This document shows, piece by piece, positions 1 through 8,604 of a stretch of DNA of 64,000 bases; positions within the stretch are counted from its first letter, which is position 1, and every line of letters starts with the position of its first letter. The notes beneath the pieces are model-generated. The model was not told the origin of the DNA. It made no database searches and worked only from the letters and a program-made list of their open reading frames with translations. The position numbers and the translations under genes were made by a program. The stretch comes from Desulfomicrobium sp. UBA5193. GTDB taxonomy: Bacteria > Desulfobacterota > Desulfovibrionia > Desulfovibrionales > Desulfomicrobiaceae. Location: assembly GCA_002412965.1 (NCBI GenBank), contig DHWB01000011.1:372001-436000 (forward strand), written 5' to 3'.

Positions 1-2
1 AA

Positions 3-782
3 GCCTATGTCGAGGTGCGCCGGAATCTGGATGAGGTCGAGTCGAGCCTGGCTGGCATCGCCGAGGGCGGTACGCTGCAGGATCTTGAGGCGCTGGCCGC
101 CGGGCAGGACGCCGATGCCCTGCCCGGAAAGATCGCGTCCTTGCGTGCGGAGCTTGAAGAAGAGGTCGAGCCGCAAATCCGTCCCCTTGCGGAGCGGGTG
201 GGACAGGAGAAAAACGAACTGGCGCGCATGAACGGTGACGACGCGGCCGCCCGCATCGCCGGAGAGATGCAGGAGGTCTTGGCCCGCATCTCGCGCCTGA
301 CCGAACGTTACATACGGGTCAAGCTCGCCTCGTGCGTGTTGCGCACGGAAATCGAGCGTTACCGGGCCGCCAATCAGGACCCGTTGCTGGCCATCGCTTC
401 CGGCCTGTTCAAGGACCTCACTCTGGGCTCCTTTGCGGGACTGCGGGCGGACATCGACGAGGGCGACAGGCCCGTCCTCGTCGGCCTGCGTCCAGGCGGC
501 GGGTGGGTGAAGGTGGAAGGCATGAGCTCCGGCACCAGGGACCAGCTCTATCTGGCCTTGCGCCTGGCCAGCCTGCGGCTGAGAACCGGCATGGAGGCCA
601 TGCCCTTTATCGTGGACGACATCCTGATCAATTTCGACGAGCGGCGCTCCGAGGCGACGCTGCGCGTATTCGCCGACATGGCGGACCGAAACCAGATCAT
701 CATGTTCACGCATCAGGCCCAGATCGCGGACATGGCCCGGTCGCTTGCGCGGGAGGACCGGGTCTTCGTGCACAACCTCTGA
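3..782 (+). CDS. YhaN-like SMC/AAA ATPase, C-terminal part
   Basis: The frame is open to the left window edge, so this is the C-terminal 259 residues of a larger protein. It shows the late half of an ABC/SMC-type ATPase. A helical, charged segment comes first. Then follow a signature-like SSGTRDQLYLALRLA and a Walker B segment ending in MPFIVDDILINFD, and a final H-containing strand (IIMFTHQAQ). This arrangement is typical of the YhaN/RecF-like family, which usually pairs with a YhaO-type nuclease and acts in DNA repair. The partner would lie upstream, outside the window. The family assignment rests on the motifs; the role in repair is inferred from the family. Confidence 0.8.
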   Translation, partial: AYVEVRRNLDEVESSLAGIAEGGTLQDLEALAAGQDADALPGKIASLRAELEEEVEPQIRPLAERVGQEKNELARMNGDDAAARIAGEMQEVLARISRLTERYIRVKLASCVLRTEIERYRAANQDPLLAIASGLFKDLTLGSFAGLRADIDEGDRPVLVGLRPGGGWVKVEGMSSGTRDQLYLALRLASLRLRTGMEAMPFIVDDILINFDERRSEATLRVFADMADRNQIIMFTHQAQIADMARSLAREDRVFVHNL

Positions 783-783
783 T

Positions 784-1992
784 CTAGTTCGCCTCCGTCA
801 CCCGCATCCCCTCGCGCAGGCTGTCCGGGGGGTGCAGGATGACCACATCTCCCTCGCCCAGCCCTGCGCGCACCTCGGCGGCCAGGCCGTTGTCGTGTCC
901 GATTTCGATCTCGCGCAGCCGGGCCACGCCCCCTTCCTGCACGAAAACCATCCAGTCCATGCCTCGCCTGAACAGCGCGCCCGTTGGCACCTGCAGCACG
1001 TTTTCACCATGCCAGGTGGTGATGCGGGCCTGTACGCCGAAGCGGTCGCCCAGGGTTCGGCCTTCGGGCAACTCTTCCAGCAGCTCGGCCCGCACCTTGA
1101 CCCGCTGTTCCTCCACGCCAATGGCCGAGACCTTGGTGAATCCTCCCCGTTCGACCAGCACGACGCGGCCGCGCAGCGCGGTTTCTCCGCCCCAGTGCTC
1201 GATCAGGATCTGTGCCCCCTCATCCACAGTTACGGCATCGGTCGAGAGCAGCTCGACCTCGATCTCCAGGTCGCGCGGGTCGCCCACCTCCATGATGGGC
1301 GTACTCGCGCTGACGCTGCGCGCGTTCTCTTCCAGCACGGAGAGGACATAGCCATCCACCGGCGCCAGGATGGGCAGGGCCTCGGCCTGTCCCGGCGTGG
1401 CGGCCTGGGTAAGCGCGGCCTTGGCGTGCTCGGCTTCGAACCGGGCCACCTGCAGGGCGAAGTTCGCAGCCTGCAGTTCCCTTTCAAGCACGCGCACCTG
1501 ACTCTCTGCGGTATCCCACTCCTGTTTGGCGATGGCCCCGTCGCGCAGCAGGGTGTCCAGGCGCGTGAAATTGCGCTTCGCCAGATCAAGGCTGGCCCGG
1601 GTGCGCTCCGTTTCGGCCTGCCTGAGCAGAACCCCCGCCTCGGTCGACTGCACTCTGGCCTGGGCTTCGGCCCTGGCGCGGGGGGTCAGGAAGGCGGACG
1701 CCTCGGGGACCAGGGTCGCGAGCACGGTCTTTCCGGCCTCTATCCGCGCACCGGCGCGCAGGTCCACGCGATGCAGAAAGCCCGCGACCGGGGGGAAGAC
1801 CAGGTAACGGCTGCGAATGCGCGTCTTGCCTTCTTCGGTCACGCGGACCGTCAGGGGCGCGGTCACGACTTTGGCCGTGTCCACGGGCAGGGGCTTGGGC
1901 CACAGGCCTATCGCGATGAGGGCGCCAAGCCCAACGCAGAGCAGGATGAAGAAGATCGTGCGCCAGGGCGGGCGCTTGCGTGAGGTGTTCAT
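784..1992 (-). CDS. HlyD/MacA-type periplasmic adaptor subunit
   Basis: 402 residues. An N-terminal membrane anchor (about residues 13-32) is followed by a biotinyl-lipoyl-like half (VAGFLHRVDLRAGARIEAG), a long alanine-rich coiled-coil hairpin (about 105-200), the second lipoyl half (LAPVDGYVLSVLEENARSV) and beta-barrel segments. This is the layout of membrane-fusion adaptors that link an inner-membrane ABC pump to an outer-membrane channel. Its ATG overlaps the end of the FtsX-type permease by 4 bp (ATGA), so the two are translationally coupled. With the ATPase upstream it forms a three-gene export operon. The substrate cannot be read from the sequence, and no TolC-like gene is next to it. 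Confidence 0.88.
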   Translation of the reverse strand: MNTSRKRPPWRTIFFILLCVGLGALIAIGLWPKPLPVDTAKVVTAPLTVRVTEEGKTRIRSRYLVFPPVAGFLHRVDLRAGARIEAGKTVLATLVPEASAFLTPRARAEAQARVQSTEAGVLLRQAETERTRASLDLAKRNFTRLDTLLRDGAIAKQEWDTAESQVRVLERELQAANFALQVARFEAEHAKAALTQAATPGQAEALPILAPVDGYVLSVLEENARSVSASTPIMEVGDPRDLEIEVELLSTDAVTVDEGAQILIEHWGGETALRGRVVLVERGGFTKVSAIGVEEQRVKVRAELLEELPEGRTLGDRFGVQARITTWHGENVLQVPTGALFRRGMDWMVFVQEGGVARLREIEIGHDNGLAAEVRAGLGEGDVVILHPPDSLREGMRVTEAN

Positions 1993-4352
1993 TCGTTGGC
2001 CTTCAGGACGGAGAGCAGTTGGAGGTTCTTGATGCGGCGGCCGACCAGGGCAAAGGACACGATGGACGATGACAGGACAATGAGCACCGCCGTGGCGTAC
2101 GCTTGCCCGGTCAGCACGAGCGGCATGCGCACGGATTCGGTGCTTGCGGTCAGGACCAGGGCGCGGGCCAGTTCGCTGCCGATGACAAGGCCCGGTATCA
2201 AGGCGATAAGTGTCAAAAATATCAGCTCGGACAGAAGGATGGCGACAGTCTCCATTTCGGAGAAACCGAGCACGCGCAGGGTGGCCAGGTCGCGGGTGCG
2301 TTCGGACAGAGCGATGCGCGCCCCGTTGTAGACCACGCCGCAGGACACGATGACCGCGAACCCGAAATAGACGAGCTGCACGATGCCCATCATGTCACCC
2401 ATTGCCAGCTGAAAACTCTGACGCGCCGACGAGGTGAAGACCGTGCTGGCGATGGCCGGGATGTCCGCCACTTCGTCCAGGAATGCGCTCTGGCGGGCCG
2501 CGTCCAGGGTCAGGTGCGCGCCGCTCACGGTCCGTTCTTCGCCCATGAGCCGCCCCAGGGCGTTGAAATCCATGTAGGCCCCGACCCCGGCGAAATCGGT
2601 GATGGTCCCGGCGACGAAAGTCTGCAGCACCGGCCTTCTGCCTTCCTGGACCTCGATGCGCACCGCGTCGCCCGGCCGCAGATCGAGCACCTCAGCCAGC
2701 TTTTCGGACAGCAGCAGCCCGGACAGGGGCAGGGCCACGGGCACGCCCTCGGCATTGAGCAGCCTGTTCAGGCGGGCGTCGGAGGTCAGACCGGTCAGGC
2801 CGACCCGCCGCTCGCGCAGGCCGTTCACGATGCGGCCCTGGGCAACGCGGAACGGCTCGGCGTGCAGCACTCCCGGCAGATTCGCCAGGGCGTGCAGGGC
2901 CGCTGCGGAGCCGGGTTCGATGAGGCTGAGGGTCACGTCCTGGCGCTGGGCCAGACGCCACTGGAAATCCATGAGATAGTCGATGCCGTCGCCCATGGCA
3001 CCGGGCACGACGGGGATGGCCGTGGCCATGGCCAGGCCCAGGGCTGTGAACAGCGCCTGCCAGGGTTTGCGTTCCAGATTGCGCAGGGCCATGCGCTGCA
3101 TGGGGGACAAAAGGCGTAGCAGACCCAGTTTTTCCATCAGGGACGGCCCAAACCGGGCCGGAGGTTCGGGCCGCATGGCCTCGGCCGGGGGCAGCTTGAC
3201 CGCCTGGCGCACCGCACCGAGGACGCCCATAAAGGATGTGGCGGCGCTCGCGGCCAGGGCCAGAAAGAGGGCGAGCCAGTCCGGCCGGAAGACCAGATTC
3301 GGGAACTGGAAGAAGCGGCGGTAGATTTCGACCATGCTCTGGCCCAGCCACAGGCCGATGCCGGAGCCGATCAAGGTGGCCACAACCACGGCGGCCAGGG
3401 CGAACTGGAAATAATGCCAGCCCACGGCTCCGGAGGAATAGCCGAAGGCCTTGAGCTGGGCGATCTGCTCGCGCTGCAGGCGCACCAGCCGGGTCAGGGC
3501 CGCGCTGGTCATGAAGGCGGCGATGGCCAGGAAGATGATCGGGAAGGCGATGGCGAAGCCGCGCAGCATGGAGATGCGGTCGTCGATGAGCTTGGCCGAG
3601 ACGTGCTCGGAGCGGTCAAAGGCCACCAGCGCGCCGTAGGGAGCCAGGATGCGGTCCAGATCCTGCTTCACGGGGCCGGGATCGGTGCCGGGGGCCAGGG
3701 TCAGGATCACGCTGTTGAAAGCTCCGCCCAGGGCAAAGGCTTCCGCCAGGGCCCACTCGCTCATCCAGAAAATGCCGTAGCGCCGGTTGTCGGGCACTGT
3801 CTCGCCGGGCCGCGTCTCGAACACGAATTCCGGGGACAGCCCGATGCCGACGATGCGCAAGGTTGTGCGCGCCCCATGCATGGTCGCGGTCAGTGTATGG
3901 CCGGGGATGAAGCCATGAGCCTTGGCGAAGGCCTCGCTGACCACGACCTCATCCGTGCTGCCGGGCTCTGGCAGCCGGCCTTGGCGCAGGTGGAGGCGGT
4001 TGACCTGCGTCTCCCGTCCATCTGGAACGGACAGGATGAGACCGTCAGCTGGTTCGCGCAGGTTCGGGATGTCGAGGATGAGGGAGCCTTTGACCCGCGT
4101 CTCCAGCGACGCCACGCCGGAGATCTCTTTCAGGCGCGGGCGCAGCGCGTTCGGCGCACGTTTGAGGTCGCAGAAGACGTGAGCCAGGCGATGGCTGGCG
4201 TAGTACTGGTCCCGTGCCGTCTCCAGGGACAGCACCAGCCCGCGGGCCATGATCATGACCATCAGTCCGCAGGCCATGACCAGGGAGATCGCGGCCATCT
4301 GGCCTTTCATGGCCAAGAGGTCGCGCAGGAGCTTCACGTTCAGGGCGCGCAT
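1989..4352 (-). CDS. FtsX-family ABC transporter permease, two-domain
   Basis: 787 residues from the ATG at 4352, which follows the ATPase stop with a 1-bp gap. A TTG at 4364 would add four residues. There are two repeats of an FtsX/MacB permease. Each has an N-terminal transmembrane helix, a large periplasmic domain and a block of three further helices (about residues 260-360 and 665-785). The protein belongs with DevC/MacB-like export permeases that act with an HlyD adaptor, encoded directly downstream. Such pumps move lipids, peptides or drugs, and nothing here decides which. The family is clear; the substrate is unknown. Confidence 0.88.
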   Translation of the reverse strand: MRALNVKLLRDLLAMKGQMAAISLVMACGLMVMIMARGLVLSLETARDQYYASHRLAHVFCDLKRAPNALRPRLKEISGVASLETRVKGSLILDIPNLREPADGLILSVPDGRETQVNRLHLRQGRLPEPGSTDEVVVSEAFAKAHGFIPGHTLTATMHGARTTLRIVGIGLSPEFVFETRPGETVPDNRRYGIFWMSEWALAEAFALGGAFNSVILTLAPGTDPGPVKQDLDRILAPYGALVAFDRSEHVSAKLIDDRISMLRGFAIAFPIIFLAIAAFMTSAALTRLVRLQREQIAQLKAFGYSSGAVGWHYFQFALAAVVVATLIGSGIGLWLGQSMVEIYRRFFQFPNLVFRPDWLALFLALAASAATSFMGVLGAVRQAVKLPPAEAMRPEPPARFGPSLMEKLGLLRLLSPMQRMALRNLERKPWQALFTALGLAMATAIPVVPGAMGDGIDYLMDFQWRLAQRQDVTLSLIEPGSAAALHALANLPGVLHAEPFRVAQGRIVNGLRERRVGLTGLTSDARLNRLLNAEGVPVALPLSGLLLSEKLAEVLDLRPGDAVRIEVQEGRRPVLQTFVAGTITDFAGVGAYMDFNALGRLMGEERTVSGAHLTLDAARQSAFLDEVADIPAIASTVFTSSARQSFQLAMGDMMGIVQLVYFGFAVIVSCGVVYNGARIALSERTRDLATLRVLGFSEMETVAILLSELIFLTLIALIPGLVIGSELARALVLTASTESVRMPLVLTGQAYATAVLIVLSSSIVSFALVGRRIKNLQLLSVLKANE

Positions 4353-4353
4353 T

Positions 4354-5076
4354 TCACCACACAAGTTCGCTGGCCGGGCGGCGATTGGGGTTGTCCTTGA
4401 GGTCCGTTATGCGGCCGTCCGAGAGCATGATGACGCGGTCGGCCATGTCGGCGATGGCCGCGTTGTGAGTGATGACCACGGCCAGGGTGCCCAGGTCCAG
4501 ATTGATGCGCTCGATGGCCGAGAGCACCGTGATGCCGGTGCGCACGTCCAGGGCTCCGGTCGGTTCGTCGCACAGCAGCACCGCCGGCCGCTTGGCGATG
4601 GCCCTGGCTATGGCCACGCGCTGTTGCTCCCCGCCGGAGAGCTGTGACGGGAAATGATCCATGCGCGTGGTCAGGCCCACCAGATCAAGGGCCGCTTCGG
4701 GGCTCATGGGGTCGCTGGCGATGTCGGTGATCAGGGCCACGTTTTCGCGCGCGGTCAGGCTCGGGATGAGGTTGTAGAACTGGAAGATGAAGCCCACGGA
4801 CTCGCGGCGGTAGGTGGTCAGGGTTTTTTCGTCGGCATGGGTCAGGTCCTGTCCGAGGTAGGACAGGGTGCCGCTGGTAGGGGTGTCGAGGCCGCCCATG
4901 ATATTGAGCAGGGTCGATTTGCCGCTGCCCGAAGCACCCAGGAGCACGACCAGTTCGCCGGGGAAGAGGTCCAAGCTTACTCCGGCCAGAGCACGCACTT
5001 CTACGGCCGCGCCGGAGCGGTAGACCTTGGTCAGGTCGCGGGCGTGGAGAAGGGGGGTGGGCGGTGGTGCGGTCAT
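4354..5076 (-). CDS. ABC transporter ATP-binding protein (LolD/MacB type)
   Basis: 240 residues from the ATG at 5076, chosen because GGAG lies seven bases upstream. Translation further upstream only runs through a repeat. Walker A is GASGSGKST, the signature is LSGGEQQRVAIARAIA and Walker B is AVLLCDEPTGALD, followed by a switch histidine in VVITHN. The subfamily is the one that energises FtsX-type permeases (LolD, MacB, DevA). It is the first gene of the operon with the permease and the HlyD adaptor. The C-terminus has no extra domain. Confidence 0.92.
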   Translation of the reverse strand: MTAPPPTPLLHARDLTKVYRSGAAVEVRALAGVSLDLFPGELVVLLGASGSGKSTLLNIMGGLDTPTSGTLSYLGQDLTHADEKTLTTYRRESVGFIFQFYNLIPSLTARENVALITDIASDPMSPEAALDLVGLTTRMDHFPSQLSGGEQQRVAIARAIAKRPAVLLCDEPTGALDVRTGITVLSAIERINLDLGTLAVVITHNAAIADMADRVIMLSDGRITDLKDNPNRRPASELVW

Positions 5077-5191
5077 GTTGGGGCTCCATGTTTTGTACGA
5101 TATTACTGAAGCACAATGGGGGCTTGAGGTCAATTTTGAGGTGGAGCAGAGCGTCGCGTGTACAAAGGGGGGTACGCAGGGCGTCGCGTAC

Positions 5192-5350
5192 CGCTTTATT
5201 CCGGCAAGGGTCGTCGAAACTTCTTCGCCGGCCTCGTAGGGTTTCCCCGTCGTGCGCAGGGCGGAAGTCTGAACACTGGCGGCTGGCGACGGGGAAACCG
5301 ACGATGCCTGGCTCAGTCGGACAGTCGACGACCCTTGCCGGAATAAAGCG
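5192..5350. repeat. Long hairpin repeat, family 1, copy A
   Basis: A perfect 26-bp inverted repeat (5192-5217 with 5325-5350) encloses a second 13-bp inverted repeat (5240-5252 with 5287-5299). Between outer and inner arms lie two unpaired segments, 5218-5238 on the left and 5300-5324 on the right (containing CTGGCTCAGTC). These segments recur nearly unchanged in copy B at 62543-62719, whereas the outer stems of the two copies are unrelated in sequence. The element lies upstream of the ABC exporter operon and could fold in either strand's RNA. Its nature is unknown. Confidence 0.75.
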
Positions 5351-5429
5351 ATCCGCTCGGACCGATCGTTGACGGAAACAGAGCCCACTGGATGGAACAA
5401 GCGGCGACAGGGCAGGGACAGGCGAGGGA

Positions 5430-5470
5430 CGACGGGGAAACCGACGATGTCTGGCTCAGTCAGACAGTCG
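5430..5470. repeat. Hairpin repeat family 1, truncated copy C
   Basis: This segment repeats only the right half of the family: the inner-arm sequence (CGACGGGGAAACC) and the conserved block with CTGGCTCAGTC and ACAGTCG. No matching left half is visible upstream, so it is a truncated copy about 80 bp from copy A. The surrounding 5351-5615 holds no gene that I can support. Confidence 0.6.
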
Positions 5471-5616
5471 CCGCCCTTTTCGGCACGAACCTCGCCGCTT
5501 GGTGCGGGAAGAATGTCTTAGAGTTGTTTGTTCTTCAGAGAGGGCGGTTGTTTTCTTCAGTTTATTGGGTCCATCCCGCCCATTGAACTTAAGAAAGGTC
5601 CCGACGGGTGGAGAAG

Positions 5617-5649
5617 GGGAAAAAGCTGCGCCCCCGGGGGCGGGGGCGC
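5617..5649 (-). terminator. Rho-independent terminator of the cytochrome c3 gene
   Basis: Read on the minus strand, an 8-bp GC stem (GCGCCCCC with GGGGGCGC) is followed by CTTTTTCCC. It lies 8 bp beyond the stop codon of the cytochrome c3 gene. Confidence 0.6.
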
Positions 5650-5656
5650 GGATGGG

Positions 5657-6061
5657 TTACTGTACGTGGCAGCTGTTGCAGGCCAGGGGGGCGTCGCTCG
5701 GGCCCTGGCGCTTGAGTTCGCGGTGACAGCCCACGCAGCTCTTTTCCTTGTCGTGGGTGGTGTGGAAGGTCCGGTAAAAAGAGGAGACTTCCGTCCGCTC
5801 CTTGATGTTGTCATGGCAGCCTTCGGACATGCAGCTCTGAATGGTGAAGCTGTCGGCCACGGTATGGTGGCACTGCTGGCAGGCGATGTCCATGTGCGAG
5901 GCGTGATTGAAGGTCACATCCCCTTTCTTGGGCGTGTAGCCTTCAAACTGCTTGGGGCTCATGAGCACGCTCTCGGGAATCTCGAAGGTTCCACTCATTG
6001 CGGTCACGGCGGTGCCTAAAATCATCAGTCCAACCAGGGCAAGCATACGAACACGTATCAT
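5657..6061 (-). CDS. Periplasmic tetraheme cytochrome c3
   Basis: 134 residues from the ATG at 6061, with GGAGG five bases upstream. The frame is open farther upstream but has no signal there. A Sec signal peptide (about 1-22) precedes a mature protein with four heme motifs: CQQCH, CMSEGCH (CX4CH spacing), CVGCH and CNSCH. Distal histidines lie in NHASH, CHH and FHTTH. Size and motif order are those of type I cytochrome c3, the electron carrier between periplasmic hydrogenases or formate dehydrogenases and membrane complexes. From memory the mature sequence is very close to Desulfomicrobium norvegicum cytochrome c3, which is the main basis for the genus call. Confidence 0.96.
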   Translation of the reverse strand: MIRVRMLALVGLMILGTAVTAMSGTFEIPESVLMSPKQFEGYTPKKGDVTFNHASHMDIACQQCHHTVADSFTIQSCMSEGCHDNIKERTEVSSFYRTFHTTHDKEKSCVGCHRELKRQGPSDAPLACNSCHVQ

Positions 6062-6382
6062 TTTTCCTCCTTGAAAGTTCTCCATTACTGCTCCGACCTT
6101 CCCATTCGCGCTGCGGACAGGAGGGACCAAAGCTCCCTCGACAAAGTTTGCTTTCCTATATTCTTCCCTGCTGGAGGGCAAGAACTCCGCTGTGAAGTTT
6201 TTCACGAAACTGTCGGCAATGCGCCCCAGGATCGCGTGCCGCAACCAAAGCGCACTTCTTCACCTTGACAGGAGGCAGACTGCAAGTAGGAGAATTCCCG
6301 TACAATGCGATATGCCGCCGTTGCTTGATTCGACCGCCCCGGACGAACCCGGAAAGCCCAGCATTGAACACAAGGAGAATCC
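6062..6382. other. Intergenic region between cytochrome c3 and fdhD
   Basis: A divergent intergenic stretch of 321 bp. It should hold both promoters. I see no strong palindrome and no supported small gene. The only clear signal is the ribosome-binding site AAGGAG just before fdhD. Confidence 0.5.
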
Positions 6383-7177
6383 ATGGCCGATCCCCAGCCT
6401 CTTGAGCCCCTGGTGCAGATGGACATCGTCAAGGTCACGGCCGGAGGCCCGGTGCGGGAAACCGATGTCGTGGCCACGGAAGTGCCCGTGACCATCATGA
6501 CCGTGGATACCGAGATCGCAACCTTGATGTGCACGCCCGAGTATCTGGAAGATCTGGCGCGCGGATTTCTTCACACTTCCGGTCTGGTCGCAAGTCCCTT
6601 GGACTTTCAGGGCTGCGAGGTCGATCCGGCCACGTGGACGGTGCGGGTCGCCCTGGCCTGCACGGTCGAGCCTGAACAGCTCTCGCGCAGGACCTTCACC
6701 TCTGGATGCGGCAAGGGCGTCATGTTCGCCAGCGCCCTGGAGCTTGCCGGGAGCACGCCTTTGCCCGCGGGCTTCACTCTTCCTGCCGGGCGCATTCAGG
6801 AGCTGGCCAACTGGTTCCGGCGTTATTCGGACCTGCATCAGGCCACGGGCGGGGTGCACACCGTCGCCTTGAGCGTGGAGGGAGCGGAGCCGCAGCTTAT
6901 CCGTGACGACGTGGGCCGCCACAATGCGGCGGACAAGGTCGTGGGCCGGGCGCTCAGCCAGGGTATCGACCTGGCGCGCACGGTCATGATCACCTCGGGC
7001 CGCATCTCTTCGGAGATCGTGCACAAGGGCAGGCGGGCCGGAATTCCGGTGCTTGTCTCCCTGGGAGCGCCGACCCATCAGGCCGTGCTGCTGGCGCGCG
7101 AGCTGAACCTGACCCTGATCGGCTTCGCCCGTCAGAACAGGTTTTCCATTTTCGCGGTCCCGGAGCGGATTGCATGA
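6383..7177 (+). CDS. fdhD: FdhD, sulfur carrier for formate dehydrogenase activation
   Basis: 264 residues, preceded by AAGGAG. FdhD passes sulfur from the IscS desulfurase to the bis-MGD cofactor of formate dehydrogenase before the cofactor is inserted. Family marks are the FTSGCGKG segment, whose cysteine takes the place of the catalytic loop, and the strongly conserved DDVGRHNAADKVVG and ITSGRISSEIVHK. It serves the selenocysteine formate dehydrogenase encoded 40 kb away at 46338-50168. The downstream rhodanese-like lipoprotein starts inside its last codon (ATGA overlap). Confidence 0.95.
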   Translation: MADPQPLEPLVQMDIVKVTAGGPVRETDVVATEVPVTIMTVDTEIATLMCTPEYLEDLARGFLHTSGLVASPLDFQGCEVDPATWTVRVALACTVEPEQLSRRTFTSGCGKGVMFASALELAGSTPLPAGFTLPAGRIQELANWFRRYSDLHQATGGVHTVALSVEGAEPQLIRDDVGRHNAADKVVGRALSQGIDLARTVMITSGRISSEIVHKGRRAGIPVLVSLGAPTHQAVLLARELNLTLIGFARQNRFSIFAVPERIA

Positions 7178-7632
7178 TGGCGGGTGCGCGAAACAGGGCG
7201 GTCATGAGCCTTGCGGCCATGGCCGGAGTGTGGATCATGCTCGTCTTCGCGGCTGGGTGCATGGGCCAGGATACGCGCCTCCTCGAACCAGAAGCCGCCG
7301 CCGAATTGATGCGCGAAAACCGGGGCAATCCGGACTTCGTGATCCTGGACGTGCGCACCCCGGAAGAATTTCGGCAAGGATACATCGAAAACGCAGTGTT
7401 GATTGACTATTATGCCCCGGATTTTCGGGACCGCTTCGCAAGATTGGACCGCGATGCAACCATCTTCATGTATTGCCGCAGCGGAAATCGCAGCTCCCAT
7501 GTTCTGGCTTTGGCGGACAAACTGGGATTCAGGCAGGTTTTCGATCTGCGCGGGGGAATCGTGGCCTGGAAAAAGGCGGGGCTGCCGCTGGTGAAGGCGG
7601 ACCCGGCGCAGGCTCCAACTCCGAGTTCTTAG
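7174..7632 (+). CDS. Rhodanese-like lipoprotein
   Basis: 152 residues. An N-terminal hydrophobic segment ends in a lipobox (VFAAGC), so the protein is probably lipid-anchored. A single rhodanese domain follows (about residues 40-140) with the active-site loop YCRSGNRSS carrying the catalytic cysteine. It overlaps the fdhD stop by 4 bp and is probably co-translated with it. Because it is exported while FdhD is cytoplasmic, it is more likely a periplasmic sulfur or thiol protein than a direct sulfur donor to FdhD. Confidence 0.85.
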   Translation: MMAGARNRAVMSLAAMAGVWIMLVFAAGCMGQDTRLLEPEAAAELMRENRGNPDFVILDVRTPEEFRQGYIENAVLIDYYAPDFRDRFARLDRDATIFMYCRSGNRSSHVLALADKLGFRQVFDLRGGIVAWKKAGLPLVKADPAQAPTPSS

Positions 7633-7680
7633 CTTTGGCGGCTTTTTCGAATCAGCGCGGCAATGGGGCCATCCCATCAT

Positions 7681-7822
7681 TGAAAAATTACAAATGTCCA
7701 GGCTGTTCCAAAATGGTGAGATGCGAGGAACAAAGAAAATCCAGGGCCGAAGCGTATCCTACATACGTGAGGTCCTGGATTTTCTGCAGTGACGAAGCAG
7801 ATCGCCGTTTTGGGGCAGCCTC
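7681..7822. repeat. Interspersed repeat family 2, copy 1
   Basis: About 140 bp, nearly repeated at 32130-32263. The ends form an imperfect 14-bp inverted repeat (7700-7713 with 7808-7821, 12 of 14 matching). Inside is a 10-bp stem AAAATCCAGG (7736-7745) with its complement at 7774-7783. It abuts the stop codon of yedF. It has the look of a small non-autonomous element or a structured intergenic repeat. It has no coding potential. Confidence 0.7.
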
Positions 7823-8473
7823 CTAGATGGTGATGACCTTGTCGGCGAGCTGCTGACTGGTGACCACGTCGAGCATGTTAGTGACCTGTCCGACTTCCTT
7901 CTGATCCATGAGCTGAAAAAATTCCAGGCAGGTTCCGCAGACCAGGATGGACACGCCTGCGGCTTCGAGCTTTTTGAGCGCCTCGATGGCCGGATTTGCC
8001 GCCGTGGCCAGCTTTACGGCCCCGTTGACCATGATGATGCGCCACAGCGAGTCGCCGAGTTCCGGCAGGGTGTTCAGAAAATTGCCCATCAACCGGGCGC
8101 CCAGCGTCTCATCCCCCTGGCCGATGGTGTCCGCTGCCAGGAAAACCAGAATCTTGGGCACGCAAACCGGACATGCCTCAGGTCCCGCCTGCGCCGCCTG
8201 ATCGGCAGGGGCCGCGCCACTCGAAACTTCCTGCGGGGCCTGCGAGGCCTGCGGGGCCTGCGAAGAGGCCGTGATGGTCCAGAGCGTGCCGTCCTTGCGG
8301 GTGTCATCGATGCGCATGCCCTTGCTGGCCAGATAGCGCCGGACGTTGTCCATGGCGGCCTCGTTGTCGACGATGACTTCCATCTTTTGGGGTGTTTGCT
8401 CGTCCAGAAGCCGCTTGCAACGCAATACGGGGTTGGGGCATGGTTCGTTTTCGCAATTGAGGACGATGGGCAT
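7823..8473 (-). CDS. yedF: YedF, sulfurtransferase-like selenium metabolism protein
   Basis: 216 residues from the ATG at 8473 (AGGAG eight bases upstream). Residues 1-70 are a TusA/SirA domain with the CPNP motif (NEPCPNPVLRCK). A linker rich in Ala, Gln and Pro follows, then a DsrE-like domain with the conserved LVCGTCLEFF segment near the C-terminus. This two-domain form is the YedF family. It occurs with selenophosphate synthetase in genomes that use selenium, which agrees with the in-frame TGA in fdhA. Its exact biochemical role is not established. Confidence 0.88.
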   Translation of the reverse strand: MPIVLNCENEPCPNPVLRCKRLLDEQTPQKMEVIVDNEAAMDNVRRYLASKGMRIDDTRKDGTLWTITASSQAPQASQAPQEVSSGAAPADQAAQAGPEACPVCVPKILVFLAADTIGQGDETLGARLMGNFLNTLPELGDSLWRIIMVNGAVKLATAANPAIEALKKLEAAGVSILVCGTCLEFFQLMDQKEVGQVTNMLDVVTSQQLADKVITI

Positions 8474-8604
8474 GGATGGGCTCCTTGTTTTTTTGTGATG
8501 ATCTACGCAGCCACGGATTATGGTCAAATTGTTTAATTCTATTTGTATATTGCAAAACGATCGGAATAATCGATTCATATTTTGATTTTACAAGGAGATG
8601 CACG

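Noticed and set aside
745..1983. Plus-strand frame of 412 codons opposite the HlyD adaptor gene
   Set aside because: Antisense shadow; the minus strand has a coherent adaptor protein with start and ATGA overlap.
5077..5400. N-terminal extension of the ABC ATPase through the hairpin repeat
   Set aside because: The extra residues come from repeat DNA. A proper ribosome site and family-like start are at 5076.
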